In this document: positions 8,639 to 15,465 of the stretch, in pieces
Position numbering within the stretch: the first letter of the stretch is position 1
Layout of the letters: every line of letters starts with the position of its first letter
Source: an uncultured Oscillospiraceae bacterium
GTDB lineage: Bacteria; Bacillota; Clostridia; Oscillospirales; Oscillospiraceae
Direction of reading: 5' to 3'
Length of the DNA stretch: 64,000 nt
Assembly (NCBI GenBank): GCA_910585155.1
Contig: CAJUEC010000006.1
Location: 1 to 64,000 of the forward strand
Notes under the pieces: model-generated
Told to the model about the DNA's origin: nothing
Seen by the model: the letters and a program-made list of their open reading frames with translations, nothing else
Databases searched by the model: none
Translations under genes and position numbers: made by a program

Positions 8639-8677
8639 CCTTTCTTCCTTGAAAGTAGGGCTTGATTACAGTATCCT

Positions 8678-8706
8678 ATTTTACACCGTTAAAGTAAATT
8701 TTGCAA
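8678..8706 (-). promoter_or_regulatory. Promoter of gdhA
   Basis: On the minus strand TTGCAA (8701-8706) and TAAAAT (8678-8683) are 17 bases apart, placing the start of transcription about 30-35 bases before the gene. Confidence 0.6.
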
Positions 8707-8760
8707 GACTGAGATAGAGAAATTGCAAAAACGATTTTTACAAAATTTTTGGCCGGAGCG

Positions 8761-8788
8761 GGAACCTTTTTGGCGTGCCGGGCGTCTT
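8761..8788 (+). promoter_or_regulatory. ECF-type promoter, probably autoregulatory
   Basis: GGAACC (8761-8766) and CGTCTT (8783-8788) are separated by 16 bases, the form typical of promoters read by ECF sigma factors (GGAAC...CGTC). It sits about 45 bases before the ECF sigma gene, so the sigma factor likely drives its own transcription. Confidence 0.6.
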
Positions 8789-8830
8789 ATGGGTGTCCGG
8801 ACAAGTGAACTGCGAGGAGATGGTACGGAA

Positions 8831-9325
8831 ATGGAGTGGACCCGGGAGGAATTTGCCGCGGCGGTGGCCGAGCACAGCCGGTCGATGTACCGGGCGGCCC
8901 GGGCGGTGCTGGACAGCGACGCCGACGCCCAGGACGCGGTGGCCCAGGCGGTCTTGCAGGGGTGGCAGTCGCTGGACGCGCTGCGGGACAAGGCCGCGGT
9001 GCGGCCCTGGCTGGTGCGGATCGCGGTGAACTGCGCCTACGCCCAGCGCCGCAGGCAGGGGAGGGTGGTCTATCTGGACGACCTGGCTCAGGAGCCCGCC
9101 GCCCCGGAACCGCCCCGCTATGACGGGCTGTGGGAGGCGGTGTCCGCCCTGCCCCCGGACCGGCGGGCGGCGGTGGTGCTGTTCTACTATGAGGACATGG
9201 GCGTGGAGGAGATCGCCAGGTGCCTGGGCATCCCCCGGGGGACGGTGAAATCCCGGCTGTCCAGGGCCCGGAAGCAGCTGAAGGAAATGCTCTGCGACGA
9301 GGAGGGCAGTTATGGAACAGTTTGA
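8831..9325 (+). CDS. RNA polymerase sigma factor, ECF type
   Basis: A 164-residue sigma-70 family factor with region 2 (about 10-75, including DAQDAVAQAVLQGWQSL and RPWLVRIAVNCAYAQRRR) and region 4 (about 100-150, helix-turn-helix VEEIARCLGIPRGTVKSRLS). It would direct RNA polymerase to a small stress or envelope regulon. The start is put at ATG 8831 because upstream residues are not family-like; the AGGAG upstream is rather far (11 bases). Its end overlaps the next gene by 14 bases, which is the usual sigma/anti-sigma layout. The target regulon cannot be read from this window except for its own promoter. Confidence 0.88.
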   Translation: MEWTREEFAAAVAEHSRSMYRAARAVLDSDADAQDAVAQAVLQGWQSLDALRDKAAVRPWLVRIAVNCAYAQRRRQGRVVYLDDLAQEPAAPEPPRYDGLWEAVSALPPDRRAAVVLFYYEDMGVEEIARCLGIPRGTVKSRLSRARKQLKEMLCDEEGSYGTV

Positions 9326-10376
9326 CAAGATGTTAAAGGAAATGGCCGAAAAGGAGGAGTGTATCGTTCCGGATGGATTTGACCAGCGGTTGAAGGACGT
9401 ATTGGGGAATCTGCCGCCCAGGGCGAAAAAGCGGGGGCTGGGCGCGGTAAAGGGGGCGCTCATCGCGGCGGCGGTGTGCGCGGCCCTGATGGGCACGGCG
9501 CTGGCGGCGTCCCCGGGGCTGCGGGAGATACTGGGGGCGTCCCTGGGCGGCTTCGCGCCCTACGCCCAGGAGCAAGTGGACAAAACCTATGTGATGGACG
9601 GCTTCGAGGTCAAGGTGCTGTCCGCCCTGTCGGATGGGTCCACGCTCCGGGCCTATGTGCAGGTTCGGGACCTGGAGGGGGACCGGCTCGGCCCGGAGAT
9701 GGAGCCCTGGGGGGCGGTGGATGTGCTGACCGAAGAGGACAAACAGGGCGGGGGCACCTTCCGTTCCTTTTCCGTCGATTCGGGATACGCGGTTTACGAC
9801 GAGGAGAGCAAGACCGCCCTGCTGGTGTTTACCAGCTGGGCCCAGGGCTTTGGAGACCTGAAGAACGCCAAGCTGGAGATCCGGCATATTTATGACTATA
9901 TGTCCCACATCGAGTATGAGCGGGTACCGGAGGATGAAATTCCCGAAGGGACAGAGGTGGGGGGCAGCGCCTACCTTGTGCGGCCCGTGACGCCCTTCAA
10001 GCTGAATGACGTACAGCTGACCATTCCGCTGGAGGTGGAGTCCATGCCCAGGCTCACCTTTGGCCCGGATACGGAGCTGGCGGCGGGCATCCACGCGGAG
10101 TCGGTGGAGCTGTCTCCCCTGGGGTTAACGGCCATGATTCTCATGGAGAACGGCACCAGCGAGGTGTTTATGGAGCCTGTCCGTGCGCGCATGGCGGACG
10201 GCACGGAGGTCAAATATGATGAGCGCAACTGGATGATGCCCACAGGGCAGGGCACCTACATTGACCAGGAGACCGGGAAATACGGCTGGATCTATGTTTG
10301 GAATTTCCCCGATGCCCTGGATTTGGACCAGGTGGAGGGCGTCTATGTGGGCGGGGCGTACTACCCCGTGAAATAG
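9312..10376 (+). CDS. DUF4179-type membrane protein, likely anti-sigma partner
   Basis: A 354-residue protein with a short cytoplasmic N-terminus (1-45), one membrane helix (about 46-66, GALIAAAVCAALMGTALAAS) and a large extracellular part. This matches DUF4179 proteins, which are commonly encoded just after ECF sigma genes. The cytoplasmic part could hold the sigma factor, but it shows no zinc-binding HxxxCxxC anti-sigma motif, so the mechanism is open. ATG 9312 lies inside the sigma gene and has AGGAGGG upstream. The extracellular region may sense an envelope signal (inference). Confidence 0.75.
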   Translation: MEQFDKMLKEMAEKEECIVPDGFDQRLKDVLGNLPPRAKKRGLGAVKGALIAAAVCAALMGTALAASPGLREILGASLGGFAPYAQEQVDKTYVMDGFEVKVLSALSDGSTLRAYVQVRDLEGDRLGPEMEPWGAVDVLTEEDKQGGGTFRSFSVDSGYAVYDEESKTALLVFTSWAQGFGDLKNAKLEIRHIYDYMSHIEYERVPEDEIPEGTEVGGSAYLVRPVTPFKLNDVQLTIPLEVESMPRLTFGPDTELAAGIHAESVELSPLGLTAMILMENGTSEVFMEPVRARMADGTEVKYDERNWMMPTGQGTYIDQETGKYGWIYVWNFPDALDLDQVEGVYVGGAYYPVK

Positions 10377-10383
10377 GGAAGGA

Positions 10384-10413
10384 GCGGCCCTGGGGAAACC
10401 CGGGGCCGCTTTT
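10384..10413 (+). terminator. Terminator of the sigma/DUF4179 operon
   Basis: GC-rich stem 10384-10409 with a GAAA-type loop, followed by TTTT. It starts 7 bases past the stop codon. Confidence 0.8.
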
Positions 10414-10572
10414 GTGCCTTGACCTCCTGGGATCAGGGATCCTGTCCCGCTATCGGATTCGTCAGTTCCTACATTATAAATAATCAGCAGAGAAAGCAAT
10501 TTCCGTTCTCGTATGCCGCCCGCTTTGAATTTTTATAGGCGGCCAATCATCATAGAAATAGCCGATTGGCCC

Positions 10573-10601
10573 TTGACAAGCCCCTCCCGGTGTGATAAGC
10601 T
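10573..10601 (+). promoter_or_regulatory. Promoter of rpmG-secE-nusG
   Basis: TTGACA (10573-10578) and TAAGCT (10596-10601) are 17 bases apart, with a TG one base before the -10. It is the best promoter in the 10377-10814 gap. Confidence 0.6.
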
Positions 10602-10814
10602 ATCAGCACCTGTGAGCAGGGCTTTCTTTTTGTGCGTATTTTTACGGGGTACGCTCAAAAACCCTGGCTCCCCCTGAGGACCACAGGGAGGCAATGCGCC
10701 GACCCCCCGCAGCCATTCGCAACGGGCGTAATCCGCCCGTTTCAGGCGTCGGAGTCGGCAAGGCTTCCGGCGCTTTTTTTGCCGGACGGCCAAATTAAAA
10801 GGAGGTGCCGAGAG
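10602..10814 (+). other. Hairpin-rich leader of rpmG
   Basis: This 5' leader contains several short inverted repeats, among them GGGCG-TAAT-CCGCCC near 10723 and TCCGGC...GCCGGA around 10767-10790. No tRNA was found, although tRNA-Trp often sits near secE in Firmicutes. The rest of the gap (10414-10572) is AT-richer and holds nothing recognisable. Confidence 0.35.
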
Positions 10815-10979
10815 ATGGCGAAAGCCGGGAACCGTGTGAAGATCGTCCTGCGCTGCTCCGAGTGCAAGCAGCGCAACTACAACACCAAGAAGAACAAGCG
10901 CAATACCACCGAGCGCCTGGAGCTCAACAAGTACTGCCCCTTCTGCAGAAAGCACACTCTGCACACCGAAACCAAGTAA
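10815..10979 (+). CDS. rpmG: 50S ribosomal protein L33
   Basis: A 54-residue protein of the large ribosomal subunit. Two CxxC pairs (C14-C17 and C41-C44) show that this is the zinc-binding form. GGAGG lies 9 bases before the ATG. Place in the order rpmG-secE-nusG is the classic Firmicutes arrangement and supports the call. The short gene overlaps no other convincing frame. Confidence 0.97.
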   Translation: MAKAGNRVKIVLRCSECKQRNYNTKKNKRNTTERLELNKYCPFCRKHTLHTETK

Positions 10980-11014
10980 TGGGCGCCGCTCAAAGGAAAG
11001 AAGGGTTAAAGTAA

Positions 11015-11308
11015 ATGTCTGAACAGGAAAAGCGGGACAACGCCGCCACTCCGCAGGAGTCCGTAAGCTCCGAGAAGAAGGCCAAGGCCCCCAAGGAGAA
11101 GAAGAAGGAAAAGAAGCCCAACCGTGTCCTGCGCTGGCTGAAGGACTTGAAGGGCGAGCTGAAAAAGGTCACCTGGCCCTCCGCCAAGGACGTGGTGAAG
11201 AATGTGGGTATCGTTATTCTGTGCGTCATCCTGGTGGGCATCTTTATCTGGGTGTTCGACTTCCTCGCCCGCGCGGTGGTGGAGGCGCTGCTCAGTCTCT
11301 TCCATTAA
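11015..11308 (+). CDS. secE: Preprotein translocase subunit SecE
   Basis: A 97-residue single-span subunit of the SecYEG channel. The conserved cytoplasmic motif ELKKVTWPS (48-56) precedes one membrane helix (about 64-84). The N-terminal 35 residues are a highly charged lysine/glutamate extension (KEKKKEKKPN), longer than in many SecE proteins. It sits 35 bases after rpmG and 9 bases before nusG, so the three are likely co-transcribed. Confidence 0.95.
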   Translation: MSEQEKRDNAATPQESVSSEKKAKAPKEKKKEKKPNRVLRWLKDLKGELKKVTWPSAKDVVKNVGIVILCVILVGIFIWVFDFLARAVVEALLSLFH

Positions 11309-11317
11309 GGTGGCCCC

Positions 11318-11836
11318 ATGGCGGACGAACTGAAGTGGTACGTGGCCCACACCTACTCCGGCTATGAGAACACTGTGGCCGTGTCCATTGAGCAGGCTGT
11401 GGAAAACCGCAACATGCACGACTTGATCACCGAGGTGTCCATCCCCCTGGAGACGGTCACCGAGATCACCGAGACCGGCCCCAAAACCGTGGAGCGCAAG
11501 GTGTTCCCCGGCTATGTGCTGGTGAAGATGGTCATGACTGACGAGACCTGGCACCTGGTGCGCAATATCCGGGGGGTCACCGGCTTCGTGGGGGCCGCCA
11601 ACAAGGCCATCCCCCTCACCGAGGAGGAGATCGCCGCCCTGGGCGTGGAAAAGCGCGAGGTGGTGGTGGGCTACAACGTGGGCGACAGCGTGAAGATCAC
11701 CGACGGCGCCCTGGCTTCCTTCATCGGCACAGTGGAGGAGCTGGACACCGAACGGGGCAAGGTCCGCGTGGTGGTGTCCATGTTCGGCCGGGAGACCCCC
11801 GTGGAGCTGGAACTGGACCAGGTGGAAACCATCTGA
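11318..11836 (+). CDS. nusG: Transcription termination/antitermination factor NusG
   Basis: A 172-residue factor that binds RNA polymerase and couples transcription with translation or Rho. The N-terminal NGN domain begins KWYVAHTYSGYENTVAVSIEQ and includes the conserved VFPGYVLVKM and GVTGFVG segments. A KOW domain (about 120-150, VGDSVKITDGALASFIGTVEELD) ends the protein. AAGGTGG serves as ribosome site. The first repeated intergenic element begins right at its stop codon. Confidence 0.97.
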   Translation: MADELKWYVAHTYSGYENTVAVSIEQAVENRNMHDLITEVSIPLETVTEITETGPKTVERKVFPGYVLVKMVMTDETWHLVRNIRGVTGFVGAANKAIPLTEEEIAALGVEKREVVVGYNVGDSVKITDGALASFIGTVEELDTERGKVRVVVSMFGRETPVELELDQVETI

Positions 11837-11957
11837 GCGTCCGAGCCGTCGTGAGCAGCGCGGATGGACTGGAGCGAGGGTGAGCGCAGGGCCGCGCAGC
11901 GGCCCAAGACCAGCCCGAGTCGGAAGGAAACCGCGCGTCGCGAACAGGCGAGGCGTG
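11837..11957 (+). repeat. Structured dispersed repeat (family A), copy 1
   Basis: Starts directly after the nusG stop. The arms GCGCGG (11858-11863) and CCGCGC (11931-11936) form the basal stem, an inner hairpin GGGCCGC-GCA-GCGGCCC lies between them, and the tail carries GAACAGGCGAGGCGTG. Copies 2 and 3 share the conserved blocks GAGCCGTCGTGAGCAG and CGAACAGGCGA. It lies in the nusG-rplK leader and is probably transcribed. Confidence 0.75.
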
Positions 11958-12058
11958 ATAACAAGGCAAGAAAAACATGGCAGGCCAGGACCTGCCAGTG
12001 GGAGAGACTTCTCAGGGTCTCGTCACCACCACATTTCATGTAGGAGGTGCTGTTTCAA

Positions 12059-12484
12059 ATGGCACAGAAAATTACTGGATATGTCAAGCTGCAGATCCCC
12101 GCTGGTCAGGCAACCCCGGCCCCCCCTGTGGGCCCCGCCCTGGGCCAGCACGGCGTGAACATCGCCGCCTTTACCAAGGAGTTCAACGAGCGCACCAAGA
12201 AGGACATGGGCCTGATCATTCCCGTGGTCATCACCGTGTACGCCGACCGCTCCTTCTCCTTCATCACCAAGACTCCGCCCGCCGCCGTGCTCATCAAGAA
12301 GGCGTGCAACATCGAGTCCGGCTCCGGCGTGCCCAACAAGACCAAGGTGGCCACCCTGTCCAAGGCCGACTGCCAGAAGATCGCCGAGACCAAGATGCCC
12401 GACCTGAACGCCGCCAGCCTGGAGGCCGCCATGAGCATGATCGCCGGCACTGCCCGCTCCATGGGCGTGACGGTGGAAGAGTAA
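12059..12484 (+). CDS. rplK: 50S ribosomal protein L11
   Basis: A 141-residue protein of the GTPase-associated centre. The N-terminus MAQKITGYVKLQIPAGQATP and the internal PPVGPALGQHGVNI stretch are diagnostic. ATG 12059 is preferred over an upstream in-frame codon because AGGAGG precedes it. It follows nusG after 222 bases that hold the first copy of the dispersed repeat, and rplA starts 18 bases after its stop. Confidence 0.97.
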   Translation: MAQKITGYVKLQIPAGQATPAPPVGPALGQHGVNIAAFTKEFNERTKKDMGLIIPVVITVYADRSFSFITKTPPAAVLIKKACNIESGSGVPNKTKVATLSKADCQKIAETKMPDLNAASLEAAMSMIAGTARSMGVTVEE

Positions 12485-12502
12485 GGGAAAGGAGGAATTA
12501 CA

Positions 12503-13198
12503 ATGGCTAAGAAAGGCAAGAAGTATGTGGACAGCGCCAAGCTCATCGACCGCGCCGCCCAGTATGATGTGAACGAGGCCATGGAGCTGGTCATCAAGAC
12601 CGCCACCGCCAAGTTCGACGAGACCGTGGAGCTGCACGTGAAGCTGGGCGTGGACTCCCGCCACGCTGACCAGCAGGTCCGCGGCGCCATCGTCCTCCCC
12701 CACGGCACCGGCAAGACCGCCCGGGTGCTGGTGTTCGCCAAGGGCGACAAGGCCGACGAGGCCCGGGCCGCCGGCGCCGACTTCGTAGGCGATATGGATA
12801 TGGTGGAGAAGATCCAGAAGGAGAACTGGTTCGACTTCGACGTGGTGGTGGCCACCCCCGACATGATGGGCGTGGTGGGCCGTCTGGGTAAGATCCTGGG
12901 CCCCAAGGGCCTGATGCCCTCCCCCAAGGCCGGCACCGTCACCCCCAACGTGACCCAGGCCGTCAACGAGATCAAGGCCGGTAAGGTGGAGTACCGTCTG
13001 GACAAGACCAACATCATCCACTGCCCTATCGGCAAGGTGTCCTTCGGCCCCGAGAAGCTGGGCGACAACCTGATGGCCCTCATGGGCGCCATCGTGAAGG
13101 CCAAGCCCGCCGCCGCCAAGGGCCAGTACGTGCGCAGCTGTGTGGCCGCATCCACCATGGGCCCCGGCGTGAAGCTGAATACCGGTAAGTTCGCGTAA
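12503..13198 (+). CDS. rplA: 50S ribosomal protein L1
   Basis: A 231-residue protein of the L1 stalk, also known as a translational repressor of its own operon. The family segments GTGKTARVLVFAKGDKADEA, GPKGLMPSPKAGTVTP and FGPEKLGDNL are present. AAAGGAGGAA precedes the ATG. It closes the rpmG-secE-nusG-rplK-rplA set; a repeat array and a terminator follow. An L1-binding leader upstream of rplK is expected from other bacteria, but I could not point to it. Confidence 0.97.
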   Translation: MAKKGKKYVDSAKLIDRAAQYDVNEAMELVIKTATAKFDETVELHVKLGVDSRHADQQVRGAIVLPHGTGKTARVLVFAKGDKADEARAAGADFVGDMDMVEKIQKENWFDFDVVVATPDMMGVVGRLGKILGPKGLMPSPKAGTVTPNVTQAVNEIKAGKVEYRLDKTNIIHCPIGKVSFGPEKLGDNLMALMGAIVKAKPAAAKGQYVRSCVAASTMGPGVKLNTGKFA

Positions 13199-13205
13199 CG
13201 CAACA

Positions 13206-13331
13206 GCGTCCGAGCCGTCGTGAGCAGCGCGGATGGAGCGAAGCGAGGGCAAAAGCCCAAGGCCCATGCAATGGGACTGGGGTTTGCCTGAGTCGCAGCG
13301 AAGCCGCGCGTTGCGAACAGGCGAGGCGTGA
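13206..13331 (+). repeat. Structured dispersed repeat (family A), copy 2
   Basis: Starts 8 bases after rplA. The basal stem is GCGCGG (13227-13232) with CCGCGC (13304-13309); the inner hairpin is GGCCCAT-GCA-ATGGGACTGG. It is followed within 6 bases by a second copy of the head sequence, so two elements lie in tandem before the rplA terminator. Confidence 0.75.
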
Positions 13332-13336
13332 GTACA

Positions 13337-13493
13337 GCGTCCGAGCCGTCGTGAGCGCGTCGGCGCAAGTTCCACATCTCTCGCCTCCGGCTGCGCCGAA
13401 GGCTCGCTCATTCCGCTGCGCCTCCTTTCCCCACAAAGCCAAAGGGCGGCTTTGCGGGGGCCCCATAAGGGCCGCGCAGCGTGAGTGCAACAA
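13337..13493 (+). repeat. GC-rich palindromic element (family B)
   Basis: Begins with the same head as family A (GCGTCCGAGCCGTCGTGAGC) but then differs. It contains CGTCGGCGCAAG (13358-13369) and GCTGCGCCTCCT (13415-13426), both found again at 52019-52030 and 52075-52086 next to glf, and a hairpin formed by ACAAAGCC and GGCTTTGCGG. No protein-coding frame is credible. Confidence 0.55.
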
Positions 13494-13503
13494 CATAACA
13501 GAA

Positions 13504-13533
13504 GGGCCGCCGGAAATTTCCCGGCGGCCCTTT
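13504..13533 (+). terminator. Terminator after rplA and its repeats
   Basis: Ten-bp stem (13504-13513 with 13521-13530), followed by TTTC and a later TTT. It separates the rplK-rplA unit from the rplJ promoter. Confidence 0.75.
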
Positions 13534-13592
13534 CATCTTTGATGGGGTACGCTCAGTCGATGCACTTTTATGATTGCAAAAAATTTTGCCTA

Positions 13593-13621
13593 TTGACACA
13601 GGGGGAAAAAAGTAGTATAAT
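13593..13621 (+). promoter_or_regulatory. Consensus promoter of rplJ-rplL
   Basis: TTGACA (13593-13598) and TATAAT (13616-13621) match the consensus exactly with a 17-base spacer. The transcript would start near 13628 and carry the third copy of repeat family A in its 280-base leader. No separate L10-binding leader could be identified by eye. Confidence 0.85.
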
Positions 13622-13655
13622 GCCAAAAGTGTTCAAAGACAGCGGGTGACATATA

Positions 13656-13781
13656 GCGCTGAGCCGTCGTGAGCAGTGTGGATGGACCGGAGCGAGGGCA
13701 AAAGCCCAAGGCCCACAAGGTGGGGCTTTGGTTTTGTCCAAGTCGGAGGGAAGCCACACGTCGCGAACAGGCGAAGCGTGG
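13656..13781 (+). repeat. Structured dispersed repeat (family A), copy 3, in the rplJ leader
   Basis: The basal stem here is GTGTGG (13676-13681) with CCACAC (13754-13759), where copies 1 and 2 have GCGCGG with CCGCGC. The inner hairpin is GGCCCAC-AAG-GTGGGGC. Both changes keep base pairing. The rest of the leader (13782-13890) holds a GTGTGGACAC palindrome and a T-rich stretch but no clear terminator. Confidence 0.8.
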
Positions 13782-13907
13782 ATACTGTCGTAAATCCCGC
13801 CGAGAATGCAGCCAATACGCCAAGTTTGCGCTGTTTTCGTGTGGACACGAAAGCGGCTTTTTCTTTTTGAAACGCCGCCATCCAATACCCGGAGGTGAAT
13901 TCAAACA

Positions 13908-14450
13908 ATGCCTAACGCAAAGGTTCTCAGTGAGAAGCAGGCCATCGTGGCCGCTCTGGTGGACGACCTGAAGGCCGCCAGCTCCGGCGTCCTGGTGGAC
14001 TACAAGGGCATCACCGTGGCCGAGGACACCGCCCTGCGCCATGAGCTGCGTGAGAATGGCGTGGAGTACGCCGTGGTGAAAAACACCCTGCTGCGCCGCG
14101 CCCTGGACGATGTCAATCTGGGTGAGCTGGACGAGGTGCTCAGCGGCACCACTTCCATGGCCATCTCCAAGGAAGACCCCATCGCCCCCATGCGCATCGT
14201 CAACAAGTACGCCAAGCAGATGGGCGACCGCTTTAACATCAAGGCCGGCTTTATGGACGGCAAGGTGCTCCCCCTGGACGACGTGTTCGCCCTGGCTGAG
14301 CTGCCCTCCAAGGACGCCCTGCTGGGTCAGGTCCTGGGCATGATGCTGGCCCCCATCACCAGCCTGGCCATCGTCATCAAGGCCATCGCCGAGAAGGACG
14401 GCCAGCCCGCCGCCGAAGCCCCCGCCGAGGAGGCCCCCGCCGCCGAGTGA
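13908..14450 (+). CDS. rplJ: 50S ribosomal protein L10
   Basis: A 180-residue protein that anchors L7/L12 dimers to the ribosome. Family features include the N-terminal LSEKQAIVAALVDDLKAASS helix, VLVDYKGITVAED and YAVVKNTLLRRAL. The alanine/glutamate-rich tail (QPAAEAPAEEAPAAE) is an extension seen in some Clostridia. GGAGGTGAA precedes the ATG. The gene is led by a consensus promoter and a long repeat-bearing leader. Confidence 0.96.
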   Translation: MPNAKVLSEKQAIVAALVDDLKAASSGVLVDYKGITVAEDTALRHELRENGVEYAVVKNTLLRRALDDVNLGELDEVLSGTTSMAISKEDPIAPMRIVNKYAKQMGDRFNIKAGFMDGKVLPLDDVFALAELPSKDALLGQVLGMMLAPITSLAIVIKAIAEKDGQPAAEAPAEEAPAAE

Positions 14451-14510
14451 GCGGCTGTCCCGCAACGGGACGCAACATATTAACATTTGAAAATTAGGAG
14501 GAATCTTATC

Positions 14511-14885
14511 ATGGCTAGCGAGAAGATCACCGCTCTGATCGAAGAAGTCAAGGCCCTTACCGTCCTGGAGCTGAACGACCTGGTCAAGGCTCTGGAGGAG
14601 GAGTTCGGCGTTTCCGCCGCCGCCATGGCCGCCCCCGCCGCCGGCCCCGCCGCCGCCGCTGTGGAGGAGAAGACCGAGTTCGACGTGGTTCTGGCCGGCT
14701 TCGACGCCGCCGCCAAGATCAAGGTCATCAAGGTGGTCCGCGAGATCACCGGCCTGGGCCTGGCCGAGGCCAAGGCCGCCGTGGAGGGCGCTCCCAAGAC
14801 CTTGAAGGAGGCCGTGTCCAAGGACGAGGCCGAGGAGCTGAAGAAGAAGCTGGAAGAGGCCGGCGGCAAGGTGGAGCTGAAGTAA
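14511..14885 (+). CDS. rplL: 50S ribosomal protein L7/L12
   Basis: A 124-residue stalk protein that recruits translation factors. The N-terminal dimerisation helix, an alanine-rich hinge (about 38-50) and the C-terminal domain (FDVVLAGFDAAAKIKVIKVV, then GLGLAEAKAAVEGAPKTLKE) are clear. ATG 14511 has AGGAGGAA upstream; the frame could be read 8 residues longer but without support. A strong terminator follows. Confidence 0.97.
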   Translation: MASEKITALIEEVKALTVLELNDLVKALEEEFGVSAAAMAAPAAGPAAAAVEEKTEFDVVLAGFDAAAKIKVIKVVREITGLGLAEAKAAVEGAPKTLKEAVSKDEAEELKKKLEEAGGKVELK

Positions 14886-14915
14886 TCCACGCCCCTGCTT
14901 TTACAAAACGCGAAC

Positions 14916-14948
14916 GGACCCGAGGAAATCCCTCGGGTCTGTTTTTTG
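14916..14948 (+). terminator. Terminator of rplJ-rplL
   Basis: Nine-bp stem (14917-14925 with 14931-14939) and a TGTTTTTT tail, about 30 bases past rplL. Confidence 0.9.
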
Positions 14949-14974
14949 TCGATTATATTTCATGAAAAATCGAC

Positions 14975-15060
14975 CGGGGAAACGGTGGGACAGATAAGGA
15001 AGCGGGTAGCCCCGCCTGTGGAGGGGTAACCGCTTCCAGGCCGCCGACTAACCCACTTTA
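14975..15060 (+). other. Possible structured RNA between rplL and ruvX
   Basis: An outer stem GTGGG...CCCAC encloses a hairpin with GGAAGCGG/CCGCTTCC arms and an inner CCCC/GGGG pairing. No riboswitch or known small RNA could be assigned. The remainder of the 14949-15240 gap is AT-rich and holds a promoter. Confidence 0.35.
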
Positions 15061-15122
15061 TTGGGAAACAGCTTGCGCCTTTCGGCCATTACATTAAGAA
15101 GCTTCAGCATGATATTATTGGG

Positions 15123-15151
15123 TTGCAAAACTAAAAAGCATATGTTACAAT
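15123..15151 (+). promoter_or_regulatory. Promoter of the small secreted-protein gene and ruvX
   Basis: TTGCAA (15123-15128) and TACAAT (15146-15151) are 17 bases apart, and a TG at 15143-15144 makes an extended -10. Confidence 0.65.
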
Positions 15152-15240
15152 AATTAATTAAAAAGCGACTTAGTTTGAGAAAATTTTAGTTAATACATCC
15201 AGTGCAATTAAAATTTATTTGAGGAAAGGCGGTGTTTTAA

Positions 15241-15465
15241 ATGAAAAGAAAAGGATGGTTCCTTTCCGCCGCCGCTTGCTGCACCCTTGCTCTGATCTGC
15301 TGTACCATCGCCGCATTTGCTGAGTTTCATGGCGAAGCTCCCATGCCAGAAGTGCATATTCCCGGCGAGGAGGAAATCCTGGAGTATGGCTACCCGGTCA
15401 ATCAAAAAGGGCAATGCATCAGTTTTTGCAGGTCAGCAAAAAAGCAGGTGATAAAATGCGTGTGA
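15241..15465 (+). CDS. Short secreted peptide, possibly a truncated gene
   Basis: A 74-residue frame with a clean signal peptide: MKRKGW, a hydrophobic stretch to about residue 26, then an AFA-like cleavage site. The mature part holds an acidic EEEILEYGYPVNQKGQ segment; a GYPVN-type motif followed by G-Q is seen in small secreted proteins of gut Clostridia, where it normally continues further. Here the sequence then changes character (CRSAKKQVIKCV) and overlaps the start of ruvX by 10 bases. A promoter and AGGAAAGGCGG site make expression plausible. It may be a remnant cut at its 3' end. No function can be named. Confidence 0.5.
   Translation: MKRKGWFLSAAACCTLALICCTIAAFAEFHGEAPMPEVHIPGEEEILEYGYPVNQKGQCISFCRSAKKQVIKCV

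Noticed and set aside
5909..8665. A 918-codon plus-strand open frame across potA and gdhA
   Set aside because: It is antisense to two well-supported genes, rich in H, G, V and L repeats as expected from GC-rich antisense frames, and has no ribosome site or family match. The same holds for the long antisense frames at 46737-48830, 38041-40212, 40843-42801 and 59213-60976.
10414..10814. tRNA-Trp gene near secE
   Set aside because: No cloverleaf, anticodon arm or TTCRA box could be found on either strand.
11837..13781. CRISPR array
   Set aside because: Repeats are long, unevenly spaced and separated by ribosomal-protein genes; there are no uniform spacers and no cas genes.
14950..15060. c-di-GMP or other known riboswitch
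   Set aside because: A few words resemble a GEMM aptamer (AAACGGTGGGAC) but the conserved core order does not fit, and no other class matched.
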